NCBI RefSeq assembly: GCF_000298235.1
Contig: NZ_BAHE01000001.1
Span: forward strand, 1 to 64,000
Source of the DNA: Gordonia namibiensis NBRC 108229
GTDB taxonomy: Bacteria; Actinomycetota; Actinomycetes; Mycobacteriales; Mycobacteriaceae
Length of the DNA stretch: 64,000 nucleotides
Direction of reading: 5' to 3'
The notes under the pieces were generated by a model. The model ran no database searches and was not told the origin of the DNA. It saw nothing but the letters and a program-made list of their open reading frames with translations. This document shows positions 55,875 to 63,276 of this stretch, in pieces; within the stretch, counting starts at the first letter, position 1; every line of letters starts with the position of its first letter. Position numbers and translations under genes: made by a program.

Positions 55875-57553
55875 CTGATAGCGTCGCGCGGGTGATCGAG
55901 ACCGCGCGTACCTGGCGAGACCACGACCCGGATCCGGCGACCCGCGCCGAACTCACCCGCCTCATCGAGGCGGCCGAAGCCGGAGATGCTGCGGCCGCCG
56001 CCGACCTCGACTCCCGATTCCACGGCCCACTGACCTTCGGAACCGCAGGACTGCGCGGCGAGGTCGGGGCGGGGGAGACCCGTATGAACGTCGCGGTCGT
56101 CGCCCGCGCCACGTACGGCCTCGGCCGGCGCCTCGTCGACACCGTCGGACCCGACGCGCGCGTCGTCGTCGGCTGCGACGCCCGGTACGGTTCCGATGCC
56201 TTCCTCGATGCCACCGCTGAAGTCCTTGCCGCACAGGGCCTCACCGTCCTGACGCTTCCACGTCAGCTGCCGACACCGGTGACCGCCTACGCAACCCGCG
56301 CGCTCGACTGCGACGCCGGGGTGATGATCACCGCATCGCACAATCCGCCCGCCGACAACGGCTACAAGGTGTACCTCGGTGGCCGCGCCACCGACGCCGC
56401 CGGTCGTGGCGTCCAGATCGTCCCGCCCGCCGACGAACAGATTGCGGCCTTCATCGACGCCGCACCGCCGGCCGACGAGATCGACCGCGACGCAACCTCC
56501 GTCATGGCCCTCAATGGTGCAACGGTCGACGCCTACATCGCCCGAGCCGCCGGACTCCGACCCGGCACCGACCCGAGCCCGGTGCGCGTCGTCCTGACCC
56601 CGATGCACGGGGTGGGCGGTGCGACGGCACTGTCCGTGCTGAACGCCGCGGGTGTCACCGACGTCCACGTCGTCGACGAACAGTTCTCTCCCGACCCGGA
56701 TTTCCCGACCGTCGCCTTCCCGAACCCGGAGGAACCCGGCGCCCTCGACCGCGCGCTCGACCTCGCCCGCGACGTCGACGCGCATGTGGTGATCGCCCTC
56801 GACCCGGACGCCGACCGCTGTTCGGTGGCCACCCCCACCCGCGACGGCTGGCGGCAGCTCACCGGCGACGAGATCGGCTGGCTGCTGGGCGAACAGGCCG
56901 CCCGCGACAACGACCGCAGCGGCGACACGCTGGCCTGCTCGATCGTGTCGAGCCGAATGCTGGGCAAGATCGCCGCCCATCATGGTCTGCGGTTCGCCGC
57001 GACCCTCACCGGCTTCAAATGGATCGCCCGGACACCGGATCTACGGTTCGGCTACGAGGAGGCCATCGGGTACTGCACCGACCCGGAGGCCGTGCGCGAC
57101 AAGGACGGGATCTCCGCGATGGTCCGCGTCATCAGCCTCGTCGAAGAACTTGCAACTGATGGCCGCACACTCGCCGATCTGCTCGACGACCTCGCACGAC
57201 GCCACGGCCTCCACGCAACGGCTCCACTGACGATCCGCGTCGACGACCTCGCCGAGATCGGACAGATGATGTCCCGGTTGCGCACCACCGAGGTCGACGC
57301 ACTGGCCGGTTCCGAAGTCGTCGAGGTCCTCGACCTCGCCGCGGGTTCCGCCGACCTTCCGCCCACCGATGCACTCGTGCTGCGCACGGCCGCCGACGAC
57401 CGGGTCATCGTGCGGCCGTCGGGAACCGAACCGAAGCTGAAGTGCTACCTGGAGGTCGTCCTCGATTGTGCGGACGGCGAGGTCCCGCACGACAGTGCCG
57501 CCGAACGACTGGAAGCGATCAGCGCGGACGTCGAAACGTTGTTGGGTAGCTGA
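55853..57553 (+). CDS. phosphohexomutase (phosphoglucomutase/phosphomannomutase)
   Basis: The 566-residue alpha-D-phosphohexomutase (PmmB/PgmB-like) has all four functional loops: the catalytic serine in GVMITASHNPPADNGYK, the metal loop LDPDADRCS, the sugar-recognition GYEEAIGYC, and the phosphate-binding RPSGTEPKLKCY near the C-terminus. It interconverts hexose-6- and hexose-1-phosphates. The ATG at 55853 lies 22 bases inside the preceding GlgC-like gene, so the two are coupled. The mutase could supply the 1-phosphate that the nucleotidyltransferase uses. Confidence 0.9.
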   Translation: MSPSHSLTDSVARVIETARTWRDHDPDPATRAELTRLIEAAEAGDAAAAADLDSRFHGPLTFGTAGLRGEVGAGETRMNVAVVARATYGLGRRLVDTVGPDARVVVGCDARYGSDAFLDATAEVLAAQGLTVLTLPRQLPTPVTAYATRALDCDAGVMITASHNPPADNGYKVYLGGRATDAAGRGVQIVPPADEQIAAFIDAAPPADEIDRDATSVMALNGATVDAYIARAAGLRPGTDPSPVRVVLTPMHGVGGATALSVLNAAGVTDVHVVDEQFSPDPDFPTVAFPNPEEPGALDRALDLARDVDAHVVIALDPDADRCSVATPTRDGWRQLTGDEIGWLLGEQAARDNDRSGDTLACSIVSSRMLGKIAAHHGLRFAATLTGFKWIARTPDLRFGYEEAIGYCTDPEAVRDKDGISAMVRVISLVEELATDGRTLADLLDDLARRHGLHATAPLTIRVDDLAEIGQMMSRLRTTEVDALAGSEVVEVLDLAAGSADLPPTDALVLRTAADDRVIVRPSGTEPKLKCYLEVVLDCADGEVPHDSAAERLEAISADVETLLGS

Positions 57554-57565
57554 CCGTCTCGCTGT

Positions 57566-57610
57566 CTGAGGTGCGAGGAGCGTTAGCGACGAGCCTCGAA
57601 GACCTGGTGA
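57566..57610 (+). repeat. dispersed repeat, family 1 (copy 3)
   Basis: CTGAGGTGCGAGGAGCG, then TTAGCGACGAGCC and TCGAAGACCTGGTGA, match the copies at 7269 and 14803 with a few changes. The element begins 13 bases after the phosphohexomutase stop. Confidence 0.75.
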
Positions 57611-57635
57611 CCCGACCCCGATAGCCCCAACCTCG

Positions 57636-57722
57636 CTATCCGAGGTGCGAGGAGCGCAAGCCGCCGAGCTGAGTAGCGACGAAGGAGCGTATCGAAGTCG
57701 ACGAGCCACGAAGACCTGGTGA
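57636..57722 (+). repeat. family 1 repeat copy with a nested 38-bp insertion
   Basis: The left part (CGAGGTGCGAGGAGCGCAAG, to 57660) and the right part (CGACGAGCCACGAAGACC, from 57699) are contiguous in other family 1 copies. Here they are split by 38 bases (57661-57698, core GAGTAGCGACGAAGGAGCG and TATCGAAGT). The insertion closely resembles the one at 43543-43581 inside a family 2 copy. Confidence 0.85.
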
Positions 57723-57759
57723 CCGTCCCCGATAGCGGCCCACAGCCGAATCCGGAGCC

Positions 57760-57765
57760 TACGAT
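57760..57765 (+). promoter_or_regulatory. leaderless-type -10 box (TACGAT)
   Basis: TACGAT lies seven bases before a GTG at 57773 and supports that codon, not an earlier one inside the repeat, as the start of the AraC-type gene. Confidence 0.55.
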
Positions 57766-57772
57766 CAACCCC

Positions 57773-58204
57773 GTGGCCCGTTCTGATTCCCATCAGCGTT
57801 TGCGTGACCTGACCCTGCTTCGCCAGGTCCGTGACCGGATCGACCGTGAGTACGCGCAGCCGCTCGATGTCGAAGCTCTCGCGCGGGGCGTCAACATGTC
57901 GGCCGGCCATCTGAGCCGGAAGTTCCGCCAGACCTATGGCGAGTCGCCGTACTCGTACCTGATGACCCGCCGCATCGAGCGGGCGATGACCCTGTTGCGC
58001 AGAGGCGACCTCAGCGTCACCGAGGTGTGCTTCGAGGTCGGCTGCCAGTCGCTCGGCACGTTCAGCACACGATTCACCGAACTGGTCGGGGTGCCACCAA
58101 CCGTCTATCGCGAGCAGTCCGCCGACGCCACTGACGGGATCCCGGCGTGCATGGCCAAGAACATCACCAGACCGATCAGGAATCGAGAAGCACAGCGGGG
58201 GTGA
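57773..58204 (+). CDS. AraC-family transcriptional regulator, DNA-binding domain only
   Basis: The 143-residue protein consists almost entirely of the two helix-turn-helix motifs of AraC regulators (about 20-115): IDREYAQPLDVEALARGVNMSAGHLSRKFRQTYGESPYSYL and SVTEVCFEVGCQSLGTFSTRFTELVGVPPT. There is no ligand-binding domain, as in SoxS/MarA-type activators. The GTG at 57773 is fixed by the TACGAT box; an earlier in-frame GTG at 57719 lies in repeat DNA. A VOC gene starts 20 bases downstream and is a likely target or partner. Confidence 0.87.
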   Translation: MARSDSHQRLRDLTLLRQVRDRIDREYAQPLDVEALARGVNMSAGHLSRKFRQTYGESPYSYLMTRRIERAMTLLRRGDLSVTEVCFEVGCQSLGTFSTRFTELVGVPPTVYREQSADATDGIPACMAKNITRPIRNREAQRG

Positions 58205-58211
58205 GGATGCC

Positions 58212-58217
58212 TAGCCT
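58212..58217 (+). promoter_or_regulatory. leaderless-type -10 box (TAGCCT)
   Basis: TAGCCT lies seven bases before the ATG at 58225, favouring this start over the ATG at 58207 and giving the VOC gene its own promoter. Confidence 0.5.
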
Positions 58218-58224
58218 GACATCC

Positions 58225-58635
58225 ATGAACATCAGCATCCAGTACGCATTCCTCCCGCACACCGATGGCGAAGCGGCCCTCGGCTTCTACCGCGACATCC
58301 TCGGGTTCGAGGTCCGCAAGGACGTCGGCTACGAGGGCATGCGGTGGCTGACGGTCGGCCCGCCGAATCAGCAGGGCACGTCGATCGTGCTGTACCCGCC
58401 GGCCGCCGAACCGGGCATCACCGATGCCGAACGCCAGACCATCCTCGAGCTGATCGCCAAGGGCAGCTACGGCGCGCTCACCCTGGCCACCGAGGACCTC
58501 GACGGCCTGTTCGAAAAGCTCCAGGCCAGCGGCGTCGACATCGTCCAGGAGCCGATGGACCAGCCCTACGGTGTCCGCGACGCCGCGGTGCGCGACCCTG
58601 CCGGCAACCTGATCCGCATCGACCAGGCGGCCTGA
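58225..58635 (+). CDS. VOC family protein (glyoxalase/bleomycin-resistance type)
   Basis: The 136-residue single VOC protein reads ISIQYAFLPHTDGEAALGFYRDILGFEVRKDVGYEGMRWLTVGP at the N-terminus and ends GVRDAAVRDPAGNLIRIDQAA, the typical closing strand with the glyoxalase-like VRDPAGN signature. It could bind or modify a small toxic molecule; no substrate is known. The ATG at 58225 is chosen because a TAGCCT box lies seven bases before it. It follows the AraC regulator closely and precedes the UvrA-like gene by 170 bases, in which I see no other gene. Confidence 0.83.
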   Translation: MNISIQYAFLPHTDGEAALGFYRDILGFEVRKDVGYEGMRWLTVGPPNQQGTSIVLYPPAAEPGITDAERQTILELIAKGSYGALTLATEDLDGLFEKLQASGVDIVQEPMDQPYGVRDAAVRDPAGNLIRIDQAA

Positions 58636-58805
58636 AAGGTGTGCGGCGCCGGTCGATTGCCGCCACCCGAAGCGCTCGACGGGGAAGTTGCCGAATCACC
58701 GATGACTCTCCTGGTTGGATCGAGTCAGACCAGTTCGACCACAGAAATCCTGCCCGAACACGACGATGGCTGCGCTCCGAGACGCGCCGCCGTGATGGAG
58801 ACACG

Positions 58806-61217
58806 ATGAGCCCTGCCTCGCGCACGAAGTCGACGCCCCGATCCGCCCCGGTCGCCGAGTACGACACCCATCCCGCCGACACCCACGACCGCATCCGGGT
58901 GCACGGGGCCCGCGAGAACAACCTCAAGAACGTCGACGTCGAGCTGCCCAAACGTCGGCTCACGGTGTTCACCGGAGTGTCGGGTTCCGGGAAGAGCTCG
59001 CTGGTCTTCAGCACGATCGCCGCCGAATCCCAGCGCCTCATCAACGAGACCTACAGCGCGTTCGTGCAGGGCTTCATGCCGTCCATGGCCCGGCCCGACG
59101 TCGACGTCCTCGAAGGTCTCACGACGGCGATCATCGTCGATCAGGAACGTATGGGCGCCAACGTGCGGTCGACGGTCGGCACCGCCACCGACGCGAACGC
59201 GATGCTGCGAATCCTGTTCAGTCGCTTGGGTAAACCGCATATCGGTTCGCCGCAGGCGTTCTCGTTCAACGTGGCGTCGATCAGTGGTGCGGGCGCGGTC
59301 ACCGTCAAGAAGGGCGGCCAGGAGATCAAGGAGCGCCGCAGCTTCTCGATCACCGGCGGCATGTGTCCGCGGTGTGAGGGGCGCGGCGAGGTCTCCGACT
59401 TCGACCGCACCGCGCTCTACGACGCGTCCAAGTCGCTCAACGAGGGCGCGCTGACGATCCCCGGCTACACCATGGACGGCTGGTACGGGCGGATCTATCG
59501 CGGCTGCGGCTTCTTCGACCCCGACAAGCCGATCGCCAAGTACACCAAGAAGCAGCTCAACGACCTGCTCTACAAGGAGCCGACACGGATCAAGGTCGAT
59601 GGCATCAACGTCACCTTCGAGGGTCTGATCCCCAAGATCCAGAAGTCGATGCTGAGCAAGGACCGCGAGGCGATGCAGCCGCACATCCGCGCCTTCGTCG
59701 ACCGCGCCATCACCTTCCAGACCTGCCCTGACTGCGAGGGCACCCGACTCACCGCCGAGGCCCGGTCGTCGAAGATCAACGGCATCTCCATCGCCGACGC
59801 CTGCTCGATGCAGATCAGCGATCTGGCCCAGTGGGTCGCCGAACTCGACGAACCGTCGGCTGCGCCGCTGATCAAATCGCTCCGCGAACATCTCGACGCC
59901 TTCGTCGACATCGGTCTCGGCTACCTGTCCCTCGACCGCCCGGCCGGCACCCTGTCCGGCGGTGAAGCCCAGCGCACCAAGCTGATCCGACACCTCGGAT
60001 CGTCGCTCACCGACGTCACCTACGTGTTCGACGAGCCGTCGATCGGCCTGCATCCGCACGACATCCAGCGGATGAACGACCTCCTCTGCGCGCTGCGGGA
60101 CAAGGGGAACACAGTGCTGGTCGTCGAGCACAAGCCCGAGGTCATCGCCATCGCCGACCGCGTCGTCGACCTCGGTCCGCGTGCCGGCACCGACGGCGGC
60201 GAGATCGTCTTCGAGGGCACGGTCGAAGAACTGCGCTCCGCCGACACCCTGACCGGTCGTCACCTCGACGACCGCGCGTCCGTCAAGGAAGATGTCCGCA
60301 CGCCCAGCGGCGCGCTCGAGGTCCGCGGGGCGAACATGCACAACCTGCAGAACGTCGACGTCGACATCCCGCTCGGCGTCCTCGTCGTGCTGACCGGTGT
60401 CGCCGGGTCGGGCAAGAGCTCCCTGATCAACTCGTCGGTCGCCAAGGCCGACGGGGTGGTGTCGATCGATCAGACCGCGATCAAGGGTTCCCGACGCTCC
60501 AACCCGGCCACGTACACCGGTCTACTCGAACCGATCCGCAAGGCCTTCGCCAAAGCCAACGGGGTCAAGCCTGCTCTGTTCAGCGCCAACTCGGAGGGCG
60601 CCTGCCCGAACTGTAACGGTGCCGGCGTCGTGTACTCCGACCTGGCGATGATGGCCGGGGTTGCGGCCCCATGCGAGGTGTGCGAGGGCAAGCGTTTTCA
60701 GGCGGAGGTGCTCGAATACACCCTCGGTGGGCGCAACATCAGCGAGGTCCTCGAGATGTCGGTGGCGCAGGCGGAGGCCTTTTTCTCCGACGGCGACGCG
60801 AAACTGCCTGCCGCGCACAAGATCCTGCATCGCATGGTCGACGTCGGCCTCGGCTACATCAAGGTCGGTCAGCCGCTGACGACGCTGTCCGGCGGCGAAC
60901 GCCAGCGCCTGAAGCTGGCGACGCACATGGGGGAGAAGGGTGACGTCTACATCCTCGACGAGCCCACGACCGGCCTGCACCTCGCCGACGTGGAACAACT
61001 TCTCGGACTGCTGGACCGACTCGTCGACTCGGGTAAGTCGGTGATCATCATCGAGCATCACCAGGCGGTCATGGCGCACGCGGACTGGATCATCGACCTG
61101 GGCCCGGGCGCCGGCCACGACGGCGGTCGGATCGTCTTCGAGGGAACGCCGGCGGACATCGTCGCCGATCGTTCGACGCTGACCGGGCAGCATCTGGCGG
61201 AGTACGTCGGCGCCTGA
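58806..61217 (+). CDS. UvrA-like ATPase (class II UvrA paralogue)
   Basis: The 803-residue ABC-type ATPase resembles excinuclease subunit A but is about 150 residues shorter than true UvrA. It has Walker A GVSGSGKS (57-64) and GVAGSGKS in the second half, two LSGGE signatures (LSGGEAQRTKL, LSGGERQRLKL) and paired zinc-finger cysteines (CPRCEGRGEV with CPDCEGTRL; CPNCNGAG with CEVCEGKRF). The shorter N-terminal half suggests loss of the UvrB-binding region, as in class IIa UvrAs linked to drug resistance, but this needs alignment. An ATG follows GGAGACACG. A stem-loop follows the stop. Confidence 0.9.
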   Translation: MSPASRTKSTPRSAPVAEYDTHPADTHDRIRVHGARENNLKNVDVELPKRRLTVFTGVSGSGKSSLVFSTIAAESQRLINETYSAFVQGFMPSMARPDVDVLEGLTTAIIVDQERMGANVRSTVGTATDANAMLRILFSRLGKPHIGSPQAFSFNVASISGAGAVTVKKGGQEIKERRSFSITGGMCPRCEGRGEVSDFDRTALYDASKSLNEGALTIPGYTMDGWYGRIYRGCGFFDPDKPIAKYTKKQLNDLLYKEPTRIKVDGINVTFEGLIPKIQKSMLSKDREAMQPHIRAFVDRAITFQTCPDCEGTRLTAEARSSKINGISIADACSMQISDLAQWVAELDEPSAAPLIKSLREHLDAFVDIGLGYLSLDRPAGTLSGGEAQRTKLIRHLGSSLTDVTYVFDEPSIGLHPHDIQRMNDLLCALRDKGNTVLVVEHKPEVIAIADRVVDLGPRAGTDGGEIVFEGTVEELRSADTLTGRHLDDRASVKEDVRTPSGALEVRGANMHNLQNVDVDIPLGVLVVLTGVAGSGKSSLINSSVAKADGVVSIDQTAIKGSRRSNPATYTGLLEPIRKAFAKANGVKPALFSANSEGACPNCNGAGVVYSDLAMMAGVAAPCEVCEGKRFQAEVLEYTLGGRNISEVLEMSVAQAEAFFSDGDAKLPAAHKILHRMVDVGLGYIKVGQPLTTLSGGERQRLKLATHMGEKGDVYILDEPTTGLHLADVEQLLGLLDRLVDSGKSVIIIEHHQAVMAHADWIIDLGPGAGHDGGRIVFEGTPADIVADRSTLTGQHLAEYVGA

Positions 61218-61224
61218 TCCGTTT

Positions 61225-61263
61225 TATAGCTCGAAACCGCGCTCACCGCGGTTTCGAGCTATA
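61225..61263 (+). terminator. stem-loop after the UvrA-like gene
   Basis: Seventeen-base arms (TATAGCTCGAAACCGCG and CGCGGTTTCGAGCTATA) enclose the loop CTCAC, eight bases after the stop. The stem starts after a TTTT run, so it looks like a strong terminator and could also work in the reverse direction. Confidence 0.85.
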
Positions 61264-61365
61264 TCCCTACTTCTCACACGCTCGCACAGCCCGTGTGAGA
61301 TCACCGTTACCCAGCCCTTGCGGCACGACATTCCGCACGCAACGCCGCGCCCGGAGAGTCTTCGC

Positions 61366-61806
61366 ATGGACAAACAACTATTGGAAGAAAGTCTGACCCT
61401 CGTCGACCTACCCGATTCCGGTCTCACCGTCCGGTTCTACGACATCCTCTTCGAGCGCTATCCCGCCGTGAAGCCGATGTTCCAGCGCGACACCCGTGTT
61501 CAGGCCGAGATGCTGCGCATCGCGGTGGTCTCGGTCCTCGATCATCTCGAGGACGCGGAGTGGCTGACCACCAATCTGCACGCCCTCGGCAAGCGTCACG
61601 CGAGCCTGGGCGTCACCCGGCCGATGTACAACGCGGTCGCCGAATGCATGATCGCCGCCATGAGCGAGATCGGCGGCGAGTCGTGGACGCCGGCGATGAC
61701 CGCGGCGTGGGAGGAGGCGCTGGGCGCGGTCGCCACGATCATGCTCGACGGCTACCCCGACGAAGCCACCTCGGAAACCGCCGCCGAGGAATCCGGCGCG
61801 GCCTGA
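61366..61806 (+). CDS. single-domain globin (bacterial hemoglobin-like)
   Basis: The 146-residue protein has the globin helical pattern of flavohemoglobin-type domains: LTVRFYDILFERYPAVKPMFQRD (B-D region), VVSVLDHLEDAEWL, and LHALGKRHASLGV with His78 as the likely proximal heme ligand. There is no reductase domain. The length fits Vitreoscilla-like globins, suggesting oxygen or nitric-oxide binding. The ATG at 61366 follows CGGAGAG. The last 15 residues are alanine/glutamate-rich. No neighbour clarifies its role. Confidence 0.85.
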   Translation: MDKQLLEESLTLVDLPDSGLTVRFYDILFERYPAVKPMFQRDTRVQAEMLRIAVVSVLDHLEDAEWLTTNLHALGKRHASLGVTRPMYNAVAECMIAAMSEIGGESWTPAMTAAWEEALGAVATIMLDGYPDEATSETAAEESGAA

Positions 61807-61898
61807 GTTCCCTGCATATGAGCCCTCAGCGGGGTCACCGCCGCCCCCGCTGACGCTCCCGTCCGCCGCGATACGATCCCGCTCGGAAGAGAGGGCTC

Positions 61899-63176
61899 GT
61901 GACAGTTGTGGACATTCCCCGGTCGGTGATCGATCGCTATCTCCGTTCGGCCTGGGCACGAAGGCTGACGCTCGTCGTCTTCCTCCTCAGTGCGGCGGTC
62001 GCGATCTTCGTCCTCCCGAACCATCCGCCGGCGCCCTACCGCATCGACTTCGACGTCTACCGCATGGGCGGCCGCGTCTTCCTCGACGGCGGCGACCTCT
62101 ACGGCATCCTCCCGACGCTCGGCGGCGGCTCCTATCTGCCGTTCACCTATCCACCGCTCGCTGCGGCCCTGTTCTCCGTCTTCACGGTCGTCCCGCTCGG
62201 CCTGGGACAAGCGCTCTTCACCGCCGCGACCATCGCCTGTCTGCTGCTGGTCTGCCGGATCGTGATGGCGCACCTAACCGATCGCCCGTCGTCGGACCTC
62301 TGGTGGCTCGCGACCGCCGCGACCACCGTCGGCCTGTGGCTCGAACCGGTTCGCGACACCCTGAACTTCGGCCAGATCAACATCGTCCTGATGACCCTCG
62401 TCATCGTCGACGCCCTGCTCGGTCGCCGACGCTGGTGGCGGGGCCTGCTGGTCGGTCTGGCGATCTCGATCAAGCTCACCCCGGCGGTCTTCCTGCTGCT
62501 GTTCTTCCTTCGACGCGACTGGCGTGCGCTCGTCGTCGGCGCGGTGTCGGCCGTCGCCTATGCCGGCATCGGATATCTCCTGGCGGCCGACGACTCCGTC
62601 ACCTACTGGACGTCCACCCTGTTCGACACCGAGCGCATCGGTAGTCCGCAATTCGCCAACAACCAGTCGGTCAAGGGGGAGGTGGCACGCCTCGGCATCG
62701 AATCCGAACTCGTCTGGTTCGGCGTGGCCCTCGTCATCGGACTGCTCATCGCATGGTCGGCGTGGCGTTTGCTGTCCGCGTCGGAGGCGTCTGAGAACGG
62801 GCGCGACGAGACGATCGAGGTCGCCGCCGTGATGACCGTCGCCTTCGCCTGGCTGTTCTGCTCACCGGTCGCCTGGGATCACAGCTGGGTCTGGATCGTG
62901 CCGCTGCTCCTGGTGTTGATCGCGCTGGCCGCACGCGCCGGGGCGTCGAAGATCTGGTGGTGGCTGGTCGGCACCGGACTGGTCATCTTCGCCTACGCCC
63001 CGCACCAGCACGTCCCGCAGCGCTACGACGCCGAGCTGGCGTGGGCCTGGTGGCAGCACATCGTCGGGTCGTCGTACCTGATCTGGGGACTGGTCGTGAT
63101 CGTCTACCTCGGCGTGCTCGCACCACGCCTTGCCTCGAAGGCCGCCGTCGAGACCGCGACCAACCGGGGGAGTTGA
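61899..63176 (+). CDS. GT87-family polyprenol-dependent mannosyltransferase
   Basis: The 425-residue membrane protein of the GT-C class has about ten helices. The first extracytoplasmic loop carries the acidic DFDVYRMGGRVFLDGGDLYG (about 49-68), whose aspartate is the expected catalytic residue. TYPPLAAALFS and FGQINIVLMTLVIVDALL are further family stretches. Such enzymes extend lipomannan or related glycolipids with mannose from polyprenyl-phosphate mannose, the product of Ppm1 in this window. The exact linkage made is unknown. The GTG at 61899 follows GAAGAGAGG. Confidence 0.88.
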   Translation: MTVVDIPRSVIDRYLRSAWARRLTLVVFLLSAAVAIFVLPNHPPAPYRIDFDVYRMGGRVFLDGGDLYGILPTLGGGSYLPFTYPPLAAALFSVFTVVPLGLGQALFTAATIACLLLVCRIVMAHLTDRPSSDLWWLATAATTVGLWLEPVRDTLNFGQINIVLMTLVIVDALLGRRRWWRGLLVGLAISIKLTPAVFLLLFFLRRDWRALVVGAVSAVAYAGIGYLLAADDSVTYWTSTLFDTERIGSPQFANNQSVKGEVARLGIESELVWFGVALVIGLLIAWSAWRLLSASEASENGRDETIEVAAVMTVAFAWLFCSPVAWDHSWVWIVPLLLVLIALAARAGASKIWWWLVGTGLVIFAYAPHQHVPQRYDAELAWAWWQHIVGSSYLIWGLVVIVYLGVLAPRLASKAAVETATNRGS

Positions 63177-63230
63177 GAGACCGACGACGACTCGCCTCTT
63201 GAAACATCTGTCAAATTCCGTTCCAATGGT

Positions 63231-63236
63231 GCATAG
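63231..63236 (+). promoter_or_regulatory. possible -10 box (CATAGT) of the P450 gene
   Basis: CATAGT lies about 40 bases before the ATG at 63277, leaving a leader with a GGGGAG ribosome site. An imperfect dyad TTGA-N8-TCAA (63201-63216) lies upstream and may bind a regulator. Confidence 0.35.
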
Positions 63237-63276
63237 TGACCTAAGGCACATCGGATCAACGGGGAGTGGCAAGGAC

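Noticed and set aside
60661-60943. Second small reading frame inside the UvrA-like gene
   Set aside because: Codon third-position bias and homology belong to the UvrA frame; the other frame is a GC-rich shadow.
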